A DNA stretch of 5,435 nt. It comes from Syntrophomonas sp. UBA4807. Its GTDB lineage: Bacteria > Bacillota > Syntrophomonadia > Syntrophomonadales > Syntrophomonadaceae. The notes below the pieces were generated by a model. It ran no database searches. It was not told the DNA's origin and was given only the letters and a program-made list of their open reading frames with translations. The stretch covers positions 489 through 5,923 of the forward strand of contig DHGD01000064.1 of the NCBI GenBank assembly GCA_002402575.1, written 5' to 3'. Of the stretch, positions 1-5,334 are shown piece by piece (the first letter of the stretch is position 1; each line of letters starts with the position of its first letter). Position numbers and translations under genes: made by a program.

Positions 1-2
1 TT

Positions 3-86
3 CCCGGTCAAGCAGTCGTCGCCAGCCAGCTGCCCCGGGACAATTACATCCCGGGATCGGGGATGAAACTCGCAGCCAAAAAATAA
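3..86 (+). CDS. C-terminal end of a convergent gene (partial, unidentified)
   Basis: The third plus-strand frame is open from the window edge to a TAA at 84-86 and reads as a plausible protein tail (…VASQLPRDNYIPG…MKLAAKK). Third codon positions are mostly G or C, as in coding sequence. The stop lies directly before the hairpin at 87-106, which would put this gene and yabR tail to tail around one structure. I do not recognise the family from 27 residues. Frame 2 is also open here but its translation is rich in Ser and Arg and less protein-like. The rest of the gene lies outside the window. Confidence 0.4.
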   Translation, partial: PGQAVVASQLPRDNYIPGSGMKLAAKK

Positions 87-106
87 AGCACTTCCGCAGA
101 AGTGCT
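78..106 (-). terminator. Intrinsic terminator of yabR
   Basis: Read on the minus strand, an 8-bp perfect stem (AGCACTTC / GAAGTGCT, positions 87-94 and 99-106) with a 4-base loop is followed by TTTATTTTTT. It begins 11 bases past the yabR stop codon. On the plus strand the stem is preceded by A's but not followed by a T-run, so it should work mainly for the minus strand. Confidence 0.88.
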
Positions 107-117
107 ATTGCCAACTT

Positions 118-567
118 TTAATAGTTCCTGGGTCTCCTTCTAGTATCTACCTTGTTCTTAAGAGGCTGCATTCTTTCATCGCTCTCTTTTAGAAAACGGG
201 CAATCTTATCATCCAAACTGACTGGTGAATCACTACGTTTGGGGTTAAAGCTTCTGCTCTCCCGCCGAACCGGTTCCGGCCTGATCTCGGGTCGGGCTGC
301 CCTTGGCGGTATTACCTTGGGCGGCAGGGTTTGCTTGATAGACAAGCCTATCTTCTTCCCGGCCACATTCAACACCTTGACCTTAACGCTGTCTCCTTCT
401 TTGACAAAGTCCTTGACATCTTTAACATAAGTGTCGGCAATCTCCGAGATATGGACCAGCCCCACCAGGCCCCCCGGCAACTCGATAAAGGCCCCAAAGT
501 TGGTTATACCCTGGACCTTTCCTTCTATAATATCACCGGGTGCGATATTAGTTTGTTCAGTTGGCAT
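118..567 (-). CDS. yabR: S1-domain RNA-binding protein YabR
   Basis: The 149-residue protein carries one S1 RNA-binding domain at about residues 9-80 (GDIIEGKVQGITNFGAFIEL, then GLVHISE and GKKIGLSIK, the usual S1 strands). A tail of about 70 residues follows, rich in Pro and Arg (81-110), then a charged segment and a basic RRRPRN end. Family knowledge: YabR-like proteins are general-stress/ribosome-associated S1 proteins of Bacillota and the exact role is not settled. The frame is open to a TTG at 588, but I chose the ATG at 567: it begins just before the S1 domain as in relatives, and GAGGGGG lies about 12 bases upstream; the TTG would start inside or before that ribosome-binding site. The gene has its own promoter and terminator. 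B. subtilis yabR likewise follows divIC. Confidence 0.9.
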   Translation of the reverse strand: MPTEQTNIAPGDIIEGKVQGITNFGAFIELPGGLVGLVHISEIADTYVKDVKDFVKEGDSVKVKVLNVAGKKIGLSIKQTLPPKVIPPRAARPEIRPEPVRRESRSFNPKRSDSPVSLDDKIARFLKESDERMQPLKNKVDTRRRPRNY

Positions 568-598
568 AGATGTTAAGATCCCCCTCAAAATCGTGCTA

Positions 599-624
599 TT
601 CCTATTTTATTGAATACATAGGAA
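599..624. repeat. Inverted repeat over the yabR -10
   Basis: TTCCTAT (599-605) and ATAGGAA (618-624) are exact inverted copies around 12 bases. One arm overlaps the -10 box and the start region, the other lies in the -10/-35 spacer, which is where a repressor operator could sit. It could also be a chance repeat in AT-rich DNA. Confidence 0.4.
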
Positions 625-632
625 CTAGTCAA
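604..632 (-). promoter_or_regulatory. Sigma-A promoter of yabR
   Basis: On the minus strand, TTGACT (627-632, 5 of 6 to consensus) and TAAAAT (604-609, 5 of 6) are separated by exactly 17 bases. Transcription should start near 597, giving a leader of about 30 bases before the yabR ATG at 567. The -35 begins 15 bases past the divIC stop and no terminator lies between the genes, so yabR probably also receives read-through from divIC. Confidence 0.72.
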
Positions 633-646
633 CCGGCAATCGCAAC

Positions 647-931
647 TTAGTCGTTGGGGATTACCCTTATTATAGTCCTTTCCCCATTCTTCACCATGCC
701 CAACTGTTCCCTGGCTATTCTTTCAATACCCAAGGGTGATTCAATCTCGGTCAATGTCTGGCGGTATTCCTCATTGATTTGAGCCAATTGTTGTTTCTCC
801 AAGAGAAGTTCTTGCTTCCGGGCTGATAATTCATATATGGTGGCGGCCCGGGGGACGATCGCAAATAACAATATCGCCCCTAACACTCCGACCACTACCA
901 ACCGGAAGCGCTTATTCGGTTTCAGCCTCAA
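647..931 (-). CDS. divIC: Septum formation initiator DivIC/FtsB family
   Basis: This 94-residue bitopic protein belongs to the divisome sub-complex DivIB(FtsQ)-FtsL-DivIC, which controls septal peptidoglycan synthesis by FtsW and the partner penicillin-binding protein. Visible parts are a short basic N-terminus (1-10), one membrane helix (about 11-29), a Glu/Gln-rich coiled coil (about 33-64), and the family's end motif IERIAREQLGMVKNGE (69-84). The frame is open to a GTG at 970. I chose TTG at 931 because GGGGAGG (941-947) lies 9 bases before it, and because the GTG has no ribosome-binding site and would add residues not typical of the family. It overlaps the upstream HTH gene by 20 bp, so the two are probably translated together. 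The position before yabR supports divIC over other FtsB/FtsL-like proteins. Confidence 0.9.
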   Translation of the reverse strand: MRLKPNKRFRLVVVGVLGAILLFAIVPRAATIYELSARKQELLLEKQQLAQINEEYRQTLTEIESPLGIERIAREQLGMVKNGERTIIRVIPND

Positions 932-1154
932 TATCTTCGTCCTCCCCGCCAAAGATACCCAATGTATCACCAGGAAGCACGATAACTACCGCATAACCCT
1001 TGCTGCGGGCCCGGTTGTACAAGGTGGCCACGGTGCTGGCTGAGATTCTCAGAGTCCTGCAAATCTCGGCACTGCTCTTGCCCATCTCTTTTAAGACCAC
1101 CACCTGTCGTTCCCGGTAACTTAGTTTCTCTGCTCCCCGTATTTCAATCTGCAT
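912..1154 (-). CDS. Small sigma-70 region 4/LuxR-like HTH protein
   Basis: The 80-residue product has a helix-turn-helix of the sigma region 4/LuxR type at about residues 11-52: LSYRERQVVVLKEMGKSSAE, then ICRTLRISASTVATLYNRAR, the usual 'LS-RE-QV-L…G-S--EI---L-IS--TV---…RAR' pattern. No other DNA- or ligand-binding domain fits in this length. The C-terminus has a hydrophobic strand-like stretch (GYAVVIVLPGDTLGIFGG, 53-70) and an acidic tail. It is probably a DNA-binding regulator; its target is unknown, though its own promoter palindrome is an obvious candidate. ATG at 1154 is the only reasonable start: an in-frame TAA lies 9 codons upstream with no ATG, GTG or TTG between. No Shine-Dalgarno precedes it. 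The last codons overlap divIC and contain its ribosome-binding site. B. subtilis has no gene at this position. Confidence 0.75.
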   Translation of the reverse strand: MQIEIRGAEKLSYRERQVVVLKEMGKSSAEICRTLRISASTVATLYNRARSKGYAVVIVLPGDTLGIFGGEDEDIEAETE

Positions 1155-1161
1155 GGTATTT

Positions 1162-1190
1162 ACTATAAACCATCCACATTATTTCCACAA
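1162..1190 (-). promoter_or_regulatory. Predicted promoter of the HTH-divIC unit, leaderless
   Basis: On the minus strand TATAGT (1162-1167, 5 of 6 to the -10 consensus) lies 17 bases after TTGTGG (1185-1190, only 3 of 6 to the -35). Just 7 bases separate the -10 from the ATG at 1154, so transcription would begin at or next to the start codon. This agrees with the missing ribosome-binding site. The weak -35 fits a regulated promoter. Confidence 0.45.
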
Positions 1191-1201
1191 TATGTGGACA
1201 A
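1173..1201. promoter_or_regulatory. Palindromic operator with three TCCACA half-sites
   Basis: TCCACAATATGTGGA (1184-1198) is a perfect palindrome around a 3-base centre. A third half-site TCCACA lies at 1173-1178, 11 bases (about one helical turn) from the next and in the same orientation. The palindrome covers the predicted -35 and the third site lies in the spacer, a typical repressor layout. The minus-strand form TTGTCCACA (1193-1201) differs by one base from the DnaA box TTATCCACA, so DnaA is an alternative ligand to the HTH protein. Confidence 0.55.
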
Positions 1202-1266
1202 AATTATTATTTAACCTTCGAGGAGCAGATATTTCTGCCTGTCAGTAATTTAGAACATCTGGTTTT

Positions 1267-1692
1267 TTACTGATCAATATCCTCCGTATCTTCCGAAGTA
1301 GTCTTTTTTACCTGCCTAATCAGCCAAGTCCTGAGGTGCTTACAAGGTTGGCTGAACAACCGCCACAGCGACCGCAGCGAACTGGCTGTAGCCTTCCCCA
1401 ACAGATCGACCGGCTGTCGTATGAATCGGCTCACGCAGCGAAAATAGAATATTGCCCCCGCCAATAGGGCTATAAACACGTAAGCCCTGATTTCCGCCTG
1501 GTTGATCAAAAGCAGGGCCAGACCTATGATCAGAATCATAAATATCCATACCGACACATCCAGAAAATACTGGGGGTACCTTTTTATGCGGATGCCCCTA
1601 ATGACGGCTTGATAAAAATCAAATATAAATCCCGCACCTATTCCCAGCATGGACGTCAATACGAAGGCTTCGATCTGGGCAAGCGGCCCCAC
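1267..1692 (-). CDS. yabQ: Sporulation membrane protein YabQ
   Basis: The 141-residue protein has three clear hydrophobic segments at about residues 7-29, 43-64 and 69-87, then a basic amphipathic tail and an acidic end (TSEDTEDID). In B. subtilis YabQ is a membrane protein made in the mother cell and needed for cortex formation. This product is shorter than the B. subtilis one (about 211 residues), mainly in the C-terminal tail. The start is GTG at 1692, preceded by GGGAGG about 9 bases upstream and directly after the yabP stop; the next ATG (residue 15) would cut into the first membrane helix. Only 14 bases separate it from yabP, so they form one unit. Identification rests on the N-terminal pattern, the membrane layout and the position between yabP and divIC. 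I see no strong terminator after it. Confidence 0.85.
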   Translation of the reverse strand: MGPLAQIEAFVLTSMLGIGAGFIFDFYQAVIRGIRIKRYPQYFLDVSVWIFMILIIGLALLLINQAEIRAYVFIALLAGAIFYFRCVSRFIRQPVDLLGKATASSLRSLWRLFSQPCKHLRTWLIRQVKKTTSEDTEDIDQ

Positions 1693-1706
1693 GCTTCAAA
1701 ACCTCC

Positions 1707-1976
1707 CTATTTCAGCAGCCGGTTGAGTACATTTTTGCCCTTGGATTTCAAATCGGTCCCTTGAGCCTTATAGCCCAGATTGTTAATGTTCCCTTGGATA
1801 GCCACCTGGCCCTGATCCAAATTCAGCATAGTGATATGCATATCAGCACCACTGATTGAGAGATATCCTTGGGAGATTTCCAATACTATTTCCTCTTCAT
1901 CAAATGCTATCACGTTGGTTATTCCGCTCAACTGCAGTTTCTGCCTGTCTTCCATGGTCAGTGAATGTTCCGCCAT
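1707..1976 (-). CDS. yabP: Sporulation protein YabP
   Basis: The 89-residue soluble protein shows the YabP/YqfC-family pattern: a short polar N-terminus, then QLSGITNVIAFDEEEIVLEI and GYLSISGADMHITMLNLDQG, ending in a basic KGKNVLNRLLK tail. YabP is a mother-cell sporulation protein linked with YabQ; its YqfC-like fold probably acts at the forespore surface, but its mechanism is not known to me. ATG at 1976 is preceded by AAGGAGG (1984-1990) 7-8 bases upstream, one of the best ribosome-binding sites in the window. It is cut off from rqcP by two terminators and should have its own promoter, in line with sigma-E control of the B. subtilis homologue. Confidence 0.9.
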   Translation of the reverse strand: MAEHSLTMEDRQKLQLSGITNVIAFDEEEIVLEISQGYLSISGADMHITMLNLDQGQVAIQGNINNLGYKAQGTDLKSKGKNVLNRLLK

Positions 1977-2012
1977 AATGTAAGCCTCCTTAAAAGCAAT
2001 ATTAATCTCTAT

Positions 2013-2042
2013 AGAATATGCTAAGAAGATGGTTTTTTATGA
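2013..2042 (-). promoter_or_regulatory. Possible sigma-E promoter of yabP
   Basis: On the minus strand TCATAAA (2036-2042) and CATATTCT (2013-2020) stand 15 bases apart, a partial match to the sigma-E elements KMATATT and CATACANT. Each element misses two positions and the spacer is one base longer than the usual 14. The position is right: start near 2006, about 30 bases before the ATG, and after both terminators, where a promoter is needed. Treat as a candidate only. Confidence 0.3.
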
Positions 2043-2081
2043 CTGTATTTACGGACCTTAACAAGCAAGAGGATGGCATAC

Positions 2082-2112
2082 AAAAAAACAGCAGCCTAAC
2101 GACTGCCGTTTT
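2082..2112 (-). terminator. Second intrinsic terminator after rqcP
   Basis: On the minus strand AAAACGGCAG (2103-2112) pairs with CTGCTGTTTT (2085-2094) with a single G-T wobble and an 8-base loop. The T-run is seven long (2082-2088), partly inside the stem. It follows the first terminator by 16 bases. Confidence 0.75.
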
Positions 2113-2128
2113 CTATCCGGACCAGGTC

Positions 2129-2159
2129 AAAAAACCGTCCCGTCTTTACGCAGGACGAT
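2129..2159 (-). terminator. First intrinsic terminator after rqcP
   Basis: On the minus strand a 9-bp stem (ATCGTCCTG with CGGGACGGT, two G-T wobbles, 8-base loop 2143-2150) is followed by a run of T's at 2129-2134. It starts at the base after the rqcP stop codon, so it ends the flippase-mazG-HU-rqcP unit. Confidence 0.75.
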
Positions 2160-2402
2160 CTATTCCAGTACTTTATAAAGTTCCTTGGCCTCCGTTGCTT
2201 TTACATTGTCAACAATTCTTATAATCTGGAAGGACAAATGACGCGCTCCCGACCGCAGGGAGATGACGTCCCCGACTTTGACCTCTGTGGAGGGCTTGGC
2301 TATCTTGCCATTGACCATTATTCTTTCATTTTCAGCAAAGTCCTTGGCTACAGTTCGCCTTTTTATTATCCGGCTGACCTTAAGATATTTGTCCAGACGC
2401 AT
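2160..2402 (-). CDS. rqcP: Ribosome quality control S4 protein RqcP
   Basis: The 80-residue protein is almost entirely an S4 RNA-binding domain: MRLDKYLKVSRIIKRRTVAK at the start, then ENERIMVNGK and VKVGDVISLR, closely matching B. subtilis RqcP (YabO). RqcP works with RqcH on stalled 50S subunits still carrying peptidyl-tRNA, supporting the addition of C-terminal alanine tails that mark the product for degradation. It is the bacterial counterpart of Hsp15-like S4 proteins; the size and neighbours favour RqcP. The ATG at 2402 lies one base after the HU stop codon (2404-2406), with AAGG inside the end of HU, so translation is coupled. Two terminators follow at once. Confidence 0.93.
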   Translation of the reverse strand: MRLDKYLKVSRIIKRRTVAKDFAENERIMVNGKIAKPSTEVKVGDVISLRSGARHLSFQIIRIVDNVKATEAKELYKVLE

Positions 2403-2403
2403 C

Positions 2404-2679
2404 CTAACCTTCTACAGCGTCTTTTAAGGCCTTGCCAGGTTTGAATGCAGGCACCTGGGCCGCCGGAATATCGATCTCAATACCAGTCTGAGGGTTTCTG
2501 CCTTTGCGGGCCTGCCGAGTCCTGACCTCAAAGGTTCCGAAGCCTACCAGTTGAACCTTATCGCCTGCCTTAAGGGTCTCTTCCACAGTATCCAGAAATG
2601 CGTTAAAAACTTTCTCGGCATCCTTCTTGGTTATGTTGGCTTTACCTGCAACTTCTCCAATCAACTCTGTCTTATTCAA
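2404..2679 (-). CDS. hup: HU-family nucleoid DNA-binding protein
   Basis: The 91-residue product is a full-length HU: N-terminal helices (NKTELIGEVAGKANITKKDA), the strand GFGTFEVR (47-53), the DNA-binding arm with RKGRNPQTG (58-66) including the intercalating Pro63, and the closing FKPGKALK (79-86). HU dimers bend and compact DNA in the nucleoid. The frame is open to 2823, adding 48 Lys/Arg-rich residues, but these lie in AT-rich intergenic DNA and overlap the mazG end. I chose TTG at 2679, where HU proteins normally begin (MNKTEL), with AGGAGG about 7 bases upstream. Translation probably couples to rqcP. B. subtilis keeps hbs elsewhere. Whether it has its own promoter is unclear. Confidence 0.95.
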   Translation of the reverse strand: MNKTELIGEVAGKANITKKDAEKVFNAFLDTVEETLKAGDKVQLVGFGTFEVRTRQARKGRNPQTGIEIDIPAAQVPAFKPGKALKDAVEG

Positions 2680-2756
2680 GCTATCCCTCCTCAATTTTAT
2701 AGGTATATTATGGCTATTCGCTCTCCTCAGTCTTATTCCTTTTTTAGAATGGAAGT

Positions 2757-2785
2757 TTTTTAGATTGAATCCCTTTTTCTGTAAA
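2757..2785 (-). promoter_or_regulatory. Possible sigma-A promoter of HU
   Basis: On the minus strand TTTACA (2780-2785, 5 of 6) and TAAAAA (2757-2762, 4 of 6) are 17 bases apart, starting right after the mazG stop. It would give a leader of about 70 bases. The DNA is A-rich, so chance matches are likely; HU usually needs stronger expression than mazG, which is the reason to look for a promoter here. Confidence 0.33.
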
Positions 2786-3553
2786 TTAAAGCCCTTGTTC
2801 TTTGGCTTCATCCCATAGGGCATCCATTTCCTCCAAGCTGAGCTGTTCCAGACTTTGCCCCTTCCCCTTGACTACCTCCTCTACGTAATTAAACCTTCGC
2901 ATCACCTTGTCGTTGGTCGCCTGCAAAGCCTGTTCCACTTCAACCTTGCGGAATCGGGCTACATTTACAAGGGCGAAGAGGACGTCCCCCATCTCCTCCC
3001 TAACCGCATCCTGGTCAACTGCCTCATCCAGTTCCTGGAACTCTTCTTGCAGCTTGTCCAGCGCACCGGAAATATCGGGCCAATCATATCCTACTCGACT
3101 TAATTTTTCCTGGATCTTTTCTGCCCGCATTAGTGCCGACAAGGCATTAGGAATGCCATCCAGGAGATGTTTCTTCCCCTCACGACGCTTGAAGGTCTCC
3201 CAGTTATCCAGAACGTCTTCACTGGTTCTCAACTGCATATTCCCGAAAACATGCGGATGACGGCTTATCATTTTCTGGCTCACCGACCTGGTTAAAGCGG
3301 AGAAGTCGAAATCCCCGCGTTCTTCAGCCAGAGCGGCATGGAAGACTACCTGCAGTAATAAGTCTCCCAACTCCTCCCGCAGTTTATGCATATCCTCCTG
3401 GTCAATGGCCTCAATCACCTCGTAGGTCTCCTCAATTAAATAACGCACCAATGATTGGTGGGTTTGTTCACGGTCCCATGGACACCCACCTGGCGCCAGC
3501 AGTTTTTTTTGTATTTCCAGCAGTTCCTCCAGCGCCGCAGCTGACTTGCTCAT
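2786..3553 (-). CDS. mazG: Nucleoside triphosphate pyrophosphohydrolase MazG
   Basis: The 255-residue protein has the tandem MazG architecture of the E. coli enzyme (about 263 residues). The first unit has GCPWDREQTH (23-32), EETYE (41-45) and EELGD (60-64); the second has EEFQE (170-174) and EEMGD (186-190). These acidic EExxE…ExxD motifs bind Mg2+ in the all-alpha NTP pyrophosphatase fold. The enzyme hydrolyses NTPs and dNTPs to monophosphate and pyrophosphate, probably cleaning the nucleotide pool in the cytosol. Both acidic sites look intact. ATG at 3553 follows GGAGGAGC with good spacing. Unlike B. subtilis YabN, it has no N-terminal tetrapyrrole-methylase domain, and the 108 bases upstream hold no remnant of one. 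It probably shares the transcript of the flippase gene. Confidence 0.95.
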   Translation of the reverse strand: MSKSAAALEELLEIQKKLLAPGGCPWDREQTHQSLVRYLIEETYEVIEAIDQEDMHKLREELGDLLLQVVFHAALAEERGDFDFSALTRSVSQKMISRHPHVFGNMQLRTSEDVLDNWETFKRREGKKHLLDGIPNALSALMRAEKIQEKLSRVGYDWPDISGALDKLQEEFQELDEAVDQDAVREEMGDVLFALVNVARFRKVEVEQALQATNDKVMRRFNYVEEVVKGKGQSLEQLSLEEMDALWDEAKEQGL

Positions 3554-3601
3554 AAATGCTCCTCCATTTTCCTGCCGCCAGGGCCAAACTTGATGTCTAT
3601 T

Positions 3602-3621
3602 TGATTACTCCAGCCTAATCA
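3602..3621. repeat. Short inverted repeat between flippase gene and mazG
   Basis: TGATTA (3602-3607) and TAATCA (3616-3621) form a perfect 6-bp inverted repeat around 8 bases. No T-run follows on the minus strand, so it is not a terminator, and I see no convincing promoter between the genes. It may be an operator or chance. Confidence 0.3.
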
Positions 3622-3661
3622 CTCGTTTATCACGCCAATCGAATCCGGTAACGCAGTATCT

Positions 3662-5209
3662 CTATCTAACCATCCTCTTTATGATATCCAGGTCAAATTC
3701 CTTGAACAACAGGATCAACAGCCCGTATACTGCTATCCCGATACCTATGGCCAACAAGGTGGCCCAACTGGATCTGAGCCCTCCCGCCACCAGCGCACCA
3801 TATCCAACTTTAACGCTGATTCCCATCAACAGCGTAATGAAACTTAGTTTGAGCATTCTTCCCACTTCGTATTGAACCCCAGTATGGGTCCGCAAGGAGT
3901 ATATATTCATAAGCGACCCGATTGTGAAGGCAGCTAGTGTTCCCAGCGCCGCACCCTGGATGTTTAGCATGGGAATGGCAGTCAGGGTATAATTGAACCC
4001 GGTCTTCAAGACCCCGGTTATTATAAGGTGCCGCATGGCGATCTCGGGGCGCCCGATACCCTGCAGGCCGGCACTGCTCAATTGAAAAGCCGCCAGGGCT
4101 ATGGTCGAAAAGGCCAGCACCTCAAGCGGTATACCAGCCTCCGGAGTTGCATACAACAAATCGCATATCTGCCAGGCCAAAACATATAAACCAGCAGCGC
4201 AAGGAAACGAAATCAACATTCCCGCCCGCAGTCCATAGTTGATGCGGTTATTGAGTAGGATCCTGTCGTTTTGGGCCCGGGCCTCGCTTATAGCCGGTAC
4301 CATACTGGTGGCAATACTGATGGTAAATATGGTGGGCAGGCTGATCAGGACCGCGGCCATCCCCGACAACTGACCGTACAATGCGGTAGCCTGGGAGGTA
4401 GTGTACTGGATAGCCATCAGGCGTCCAGGTACTATTATGGCGTCAAGAACCTGAACCAAAGGGAGGACCACGGCCCCGAAGGATACCGGAATGGCCAGCC
4501 GGACCAGTTCCTTGGCCATTGGCCAGGATCCTTCCCCGCTATATAAAAGCTGCCCCGGTTTGTGTTCTTCCGCTGTATTAAACTTGAAGTAAAAAACGCT
4601 CAATACCACCAAAGACACGATACCGCCGATCACGGCTCCGAAAGTTGCTCCAGCGGCGGCGTACTCGAGACCTCTGGGGAACAGCATAAAGGCCAGAATG
4701 ATTACTGCCGTAACCCGGAAGAGCTGCTCCAGAACCTGTGAAACAGCGGTGGGGACCATCCATTGGTATCCTTGAAAAAAGCCTCGGAAAACCGACATCA
4801 AGCCGGAAAAAAAGATGGCCGGGGCCACCGCCAGAATCGGATAATATGCCCTTGGCTCATGCAAAACCGAATTTGCCAGGAAACGGGCACTTTTCATGAC
4901 CAGCAGGGTTAAGAGCGCCCCAAAGACCAGCATTATAATTATAGAAAATCGAAATATTTTCTGGCTGTCACCAGTGTAACCCTGGGTTTCCTTGCGGGAC
5001 ACCAGAACACTTATGGCCACCGGTACACCAGCGGTAGCCAGAGCAAGAATGGTGGTATATATGGGGTAGGCCATCTGGTATAAACCCATACCTTCGCCCC
5101 CCAGCAAACGAGCCAGAGGGATACGGTATATCGCCCCCAGGATTTTGCTCAGCGCTCCCGCCACGCTCAAAACCAAAGCCCCGCGCAGGAAGCTCCCCGT
5201 TTTATCCAT
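3662..5209 (-). CDS. yabM: SpoVB/YabM-type MOP flippase (polysaccharide export)
   Basis: The 515-residue integral membrane protein has about 14 hydrophobic helices, the size and layout of the SpoVB/MurJ branch of the MOP flippase superfamily. Recognisable parts are SKILGAIYRIPLARLLGGEG (21-40), YPIYTTILALATAGVPVAIS (48-67), RGFFQGYQWMVPTAVSQVLE (142-161), and SIATSMVPAISEARA (298-312). Relatives move lipid-linked cell-wall or polysaccharide precursors across the membrane; SpoVB itself is needed for spore cortex. The symbol rests on position next to mazG as in B. subtilis; many clostridial relatives are named spoVB, and sequence alone does not decide between them. The frame is open to 5380, but ATG at 5209 has GGAGG 6 bases upstream and starts at the family's usual MDKTGSF-like N-terminus; the 57 extra codons cross a promoter and a repeat region. 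Confidence 0.9.
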   Translation of the reverse strand: MDKTGSFLRGALVLSVAGALSKILGAIYRIPLARLLGGEGMGLYQMAYPIYTTILALATAGVPVAISVLVSRKETQGYTGDSQKIFRFSIIIMLVFGALLTLLVMKSARFLANSVLHEPRAYYPILAVAPAIFFSGLMSVFRGFFQGYQWMVPTAVSQVLEQLFRVTAVIILAFMLFPRGLEYAAAGATFGAVIGGIVSLVVLSVFYFKFNTAEEHKPGQLLYSGEGSWPMAKELVRLAIPVSFGAVVLPLVQVLDAIIVPGRLMAIQYTTSQATALYGQLSGMAAVLISLPTIFTISIATSMVPAISEARAQNDRILLNNRINYGLRAGMLISFPCAAGLYVLAWQICDLLYATPEAGIPLEVLAFSTIALAAFQLSSAGLQGIGRPEIAMRHLIITGVLKTGFNYTLTAIPMLNIQGAALGTLAAFTIGSLMNIYSLRTHTGVQYEVGRMLKLSFITLLMGISVKVGYGALVAGGLRSSWATLLAIGIGIAVYGLLILLFKEFDLDIIKRMVR

Positions 5210-5237
5210 AATGTTCCTCCCCATTTTAACGAGGTTA

Positions 5238-5246
5238 ATTATACCA
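5238..5246 (-). promoter_or_regulatory. Extended -10 promoter of the flippase operon
   Basis: On the minus strand TGGTATAAT combines a perfect -10 (5238-5243) with the TGn extension. The -35 at the right distance (CATTTA, 5261-5266) is poor, as often seen with extended -10 promoters. The start would be near 5231, about 22 bases before the ATG with the ribosome-binding site between. Confidence 0.62.
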
Positions 5247-5334
5247 CAATGGTCTCTGCTTAAATGGCTATTTTGCCTGTATGTAAGTGCCGGTATCAGG
5301 CCATTGTCAGCTTCACGCTCCAGCTTGCCAAAAT

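Noticed and set aside
34..55. CCCGGGA/TCCCGGG inverted repeat as a terminator
   Set aside because: No T-run follows on either strand, and it lies inside the probable convergent coding sequence, where it encodes the PRDNYIPG stretch.
1225..1238. Hairpin GCAGA/TCTGC after yabQ as a terminator
   Set aside because: The stem is only 5 bp and is not followed by T's on the minus strand, so read-through into the HTH gene cannot be excluded.
2015..2021. GCATATT as the sigma-E -35 of yabP
   Set aside because: It matches the -35 consensus well, but nothing like CATACA lies 13-15 bases downstream and the start would fall on the ribosome-binding site.
2680..2823. N-terminal extension of HU
   Set aside because: HU proteins start at the NKTEL segment; the extension overlaps the mazG end and is low-complexity Lys/Arg/Asn sequence from AT-rich DNA.
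2907..3260. 117-codon plus-strand open frame opposite mazG
   Set aside because: Ser/Arg-rich composition typical of an antisense shadow; mazG motifs on the other strand are clear.
4271..4546. 91-codon plus-strand open frame
   Set aside because: It lies wholly inside the flippase gene on the opposite strand, with no ribosome-binding site and no family resemblance; it is a shadow frame.
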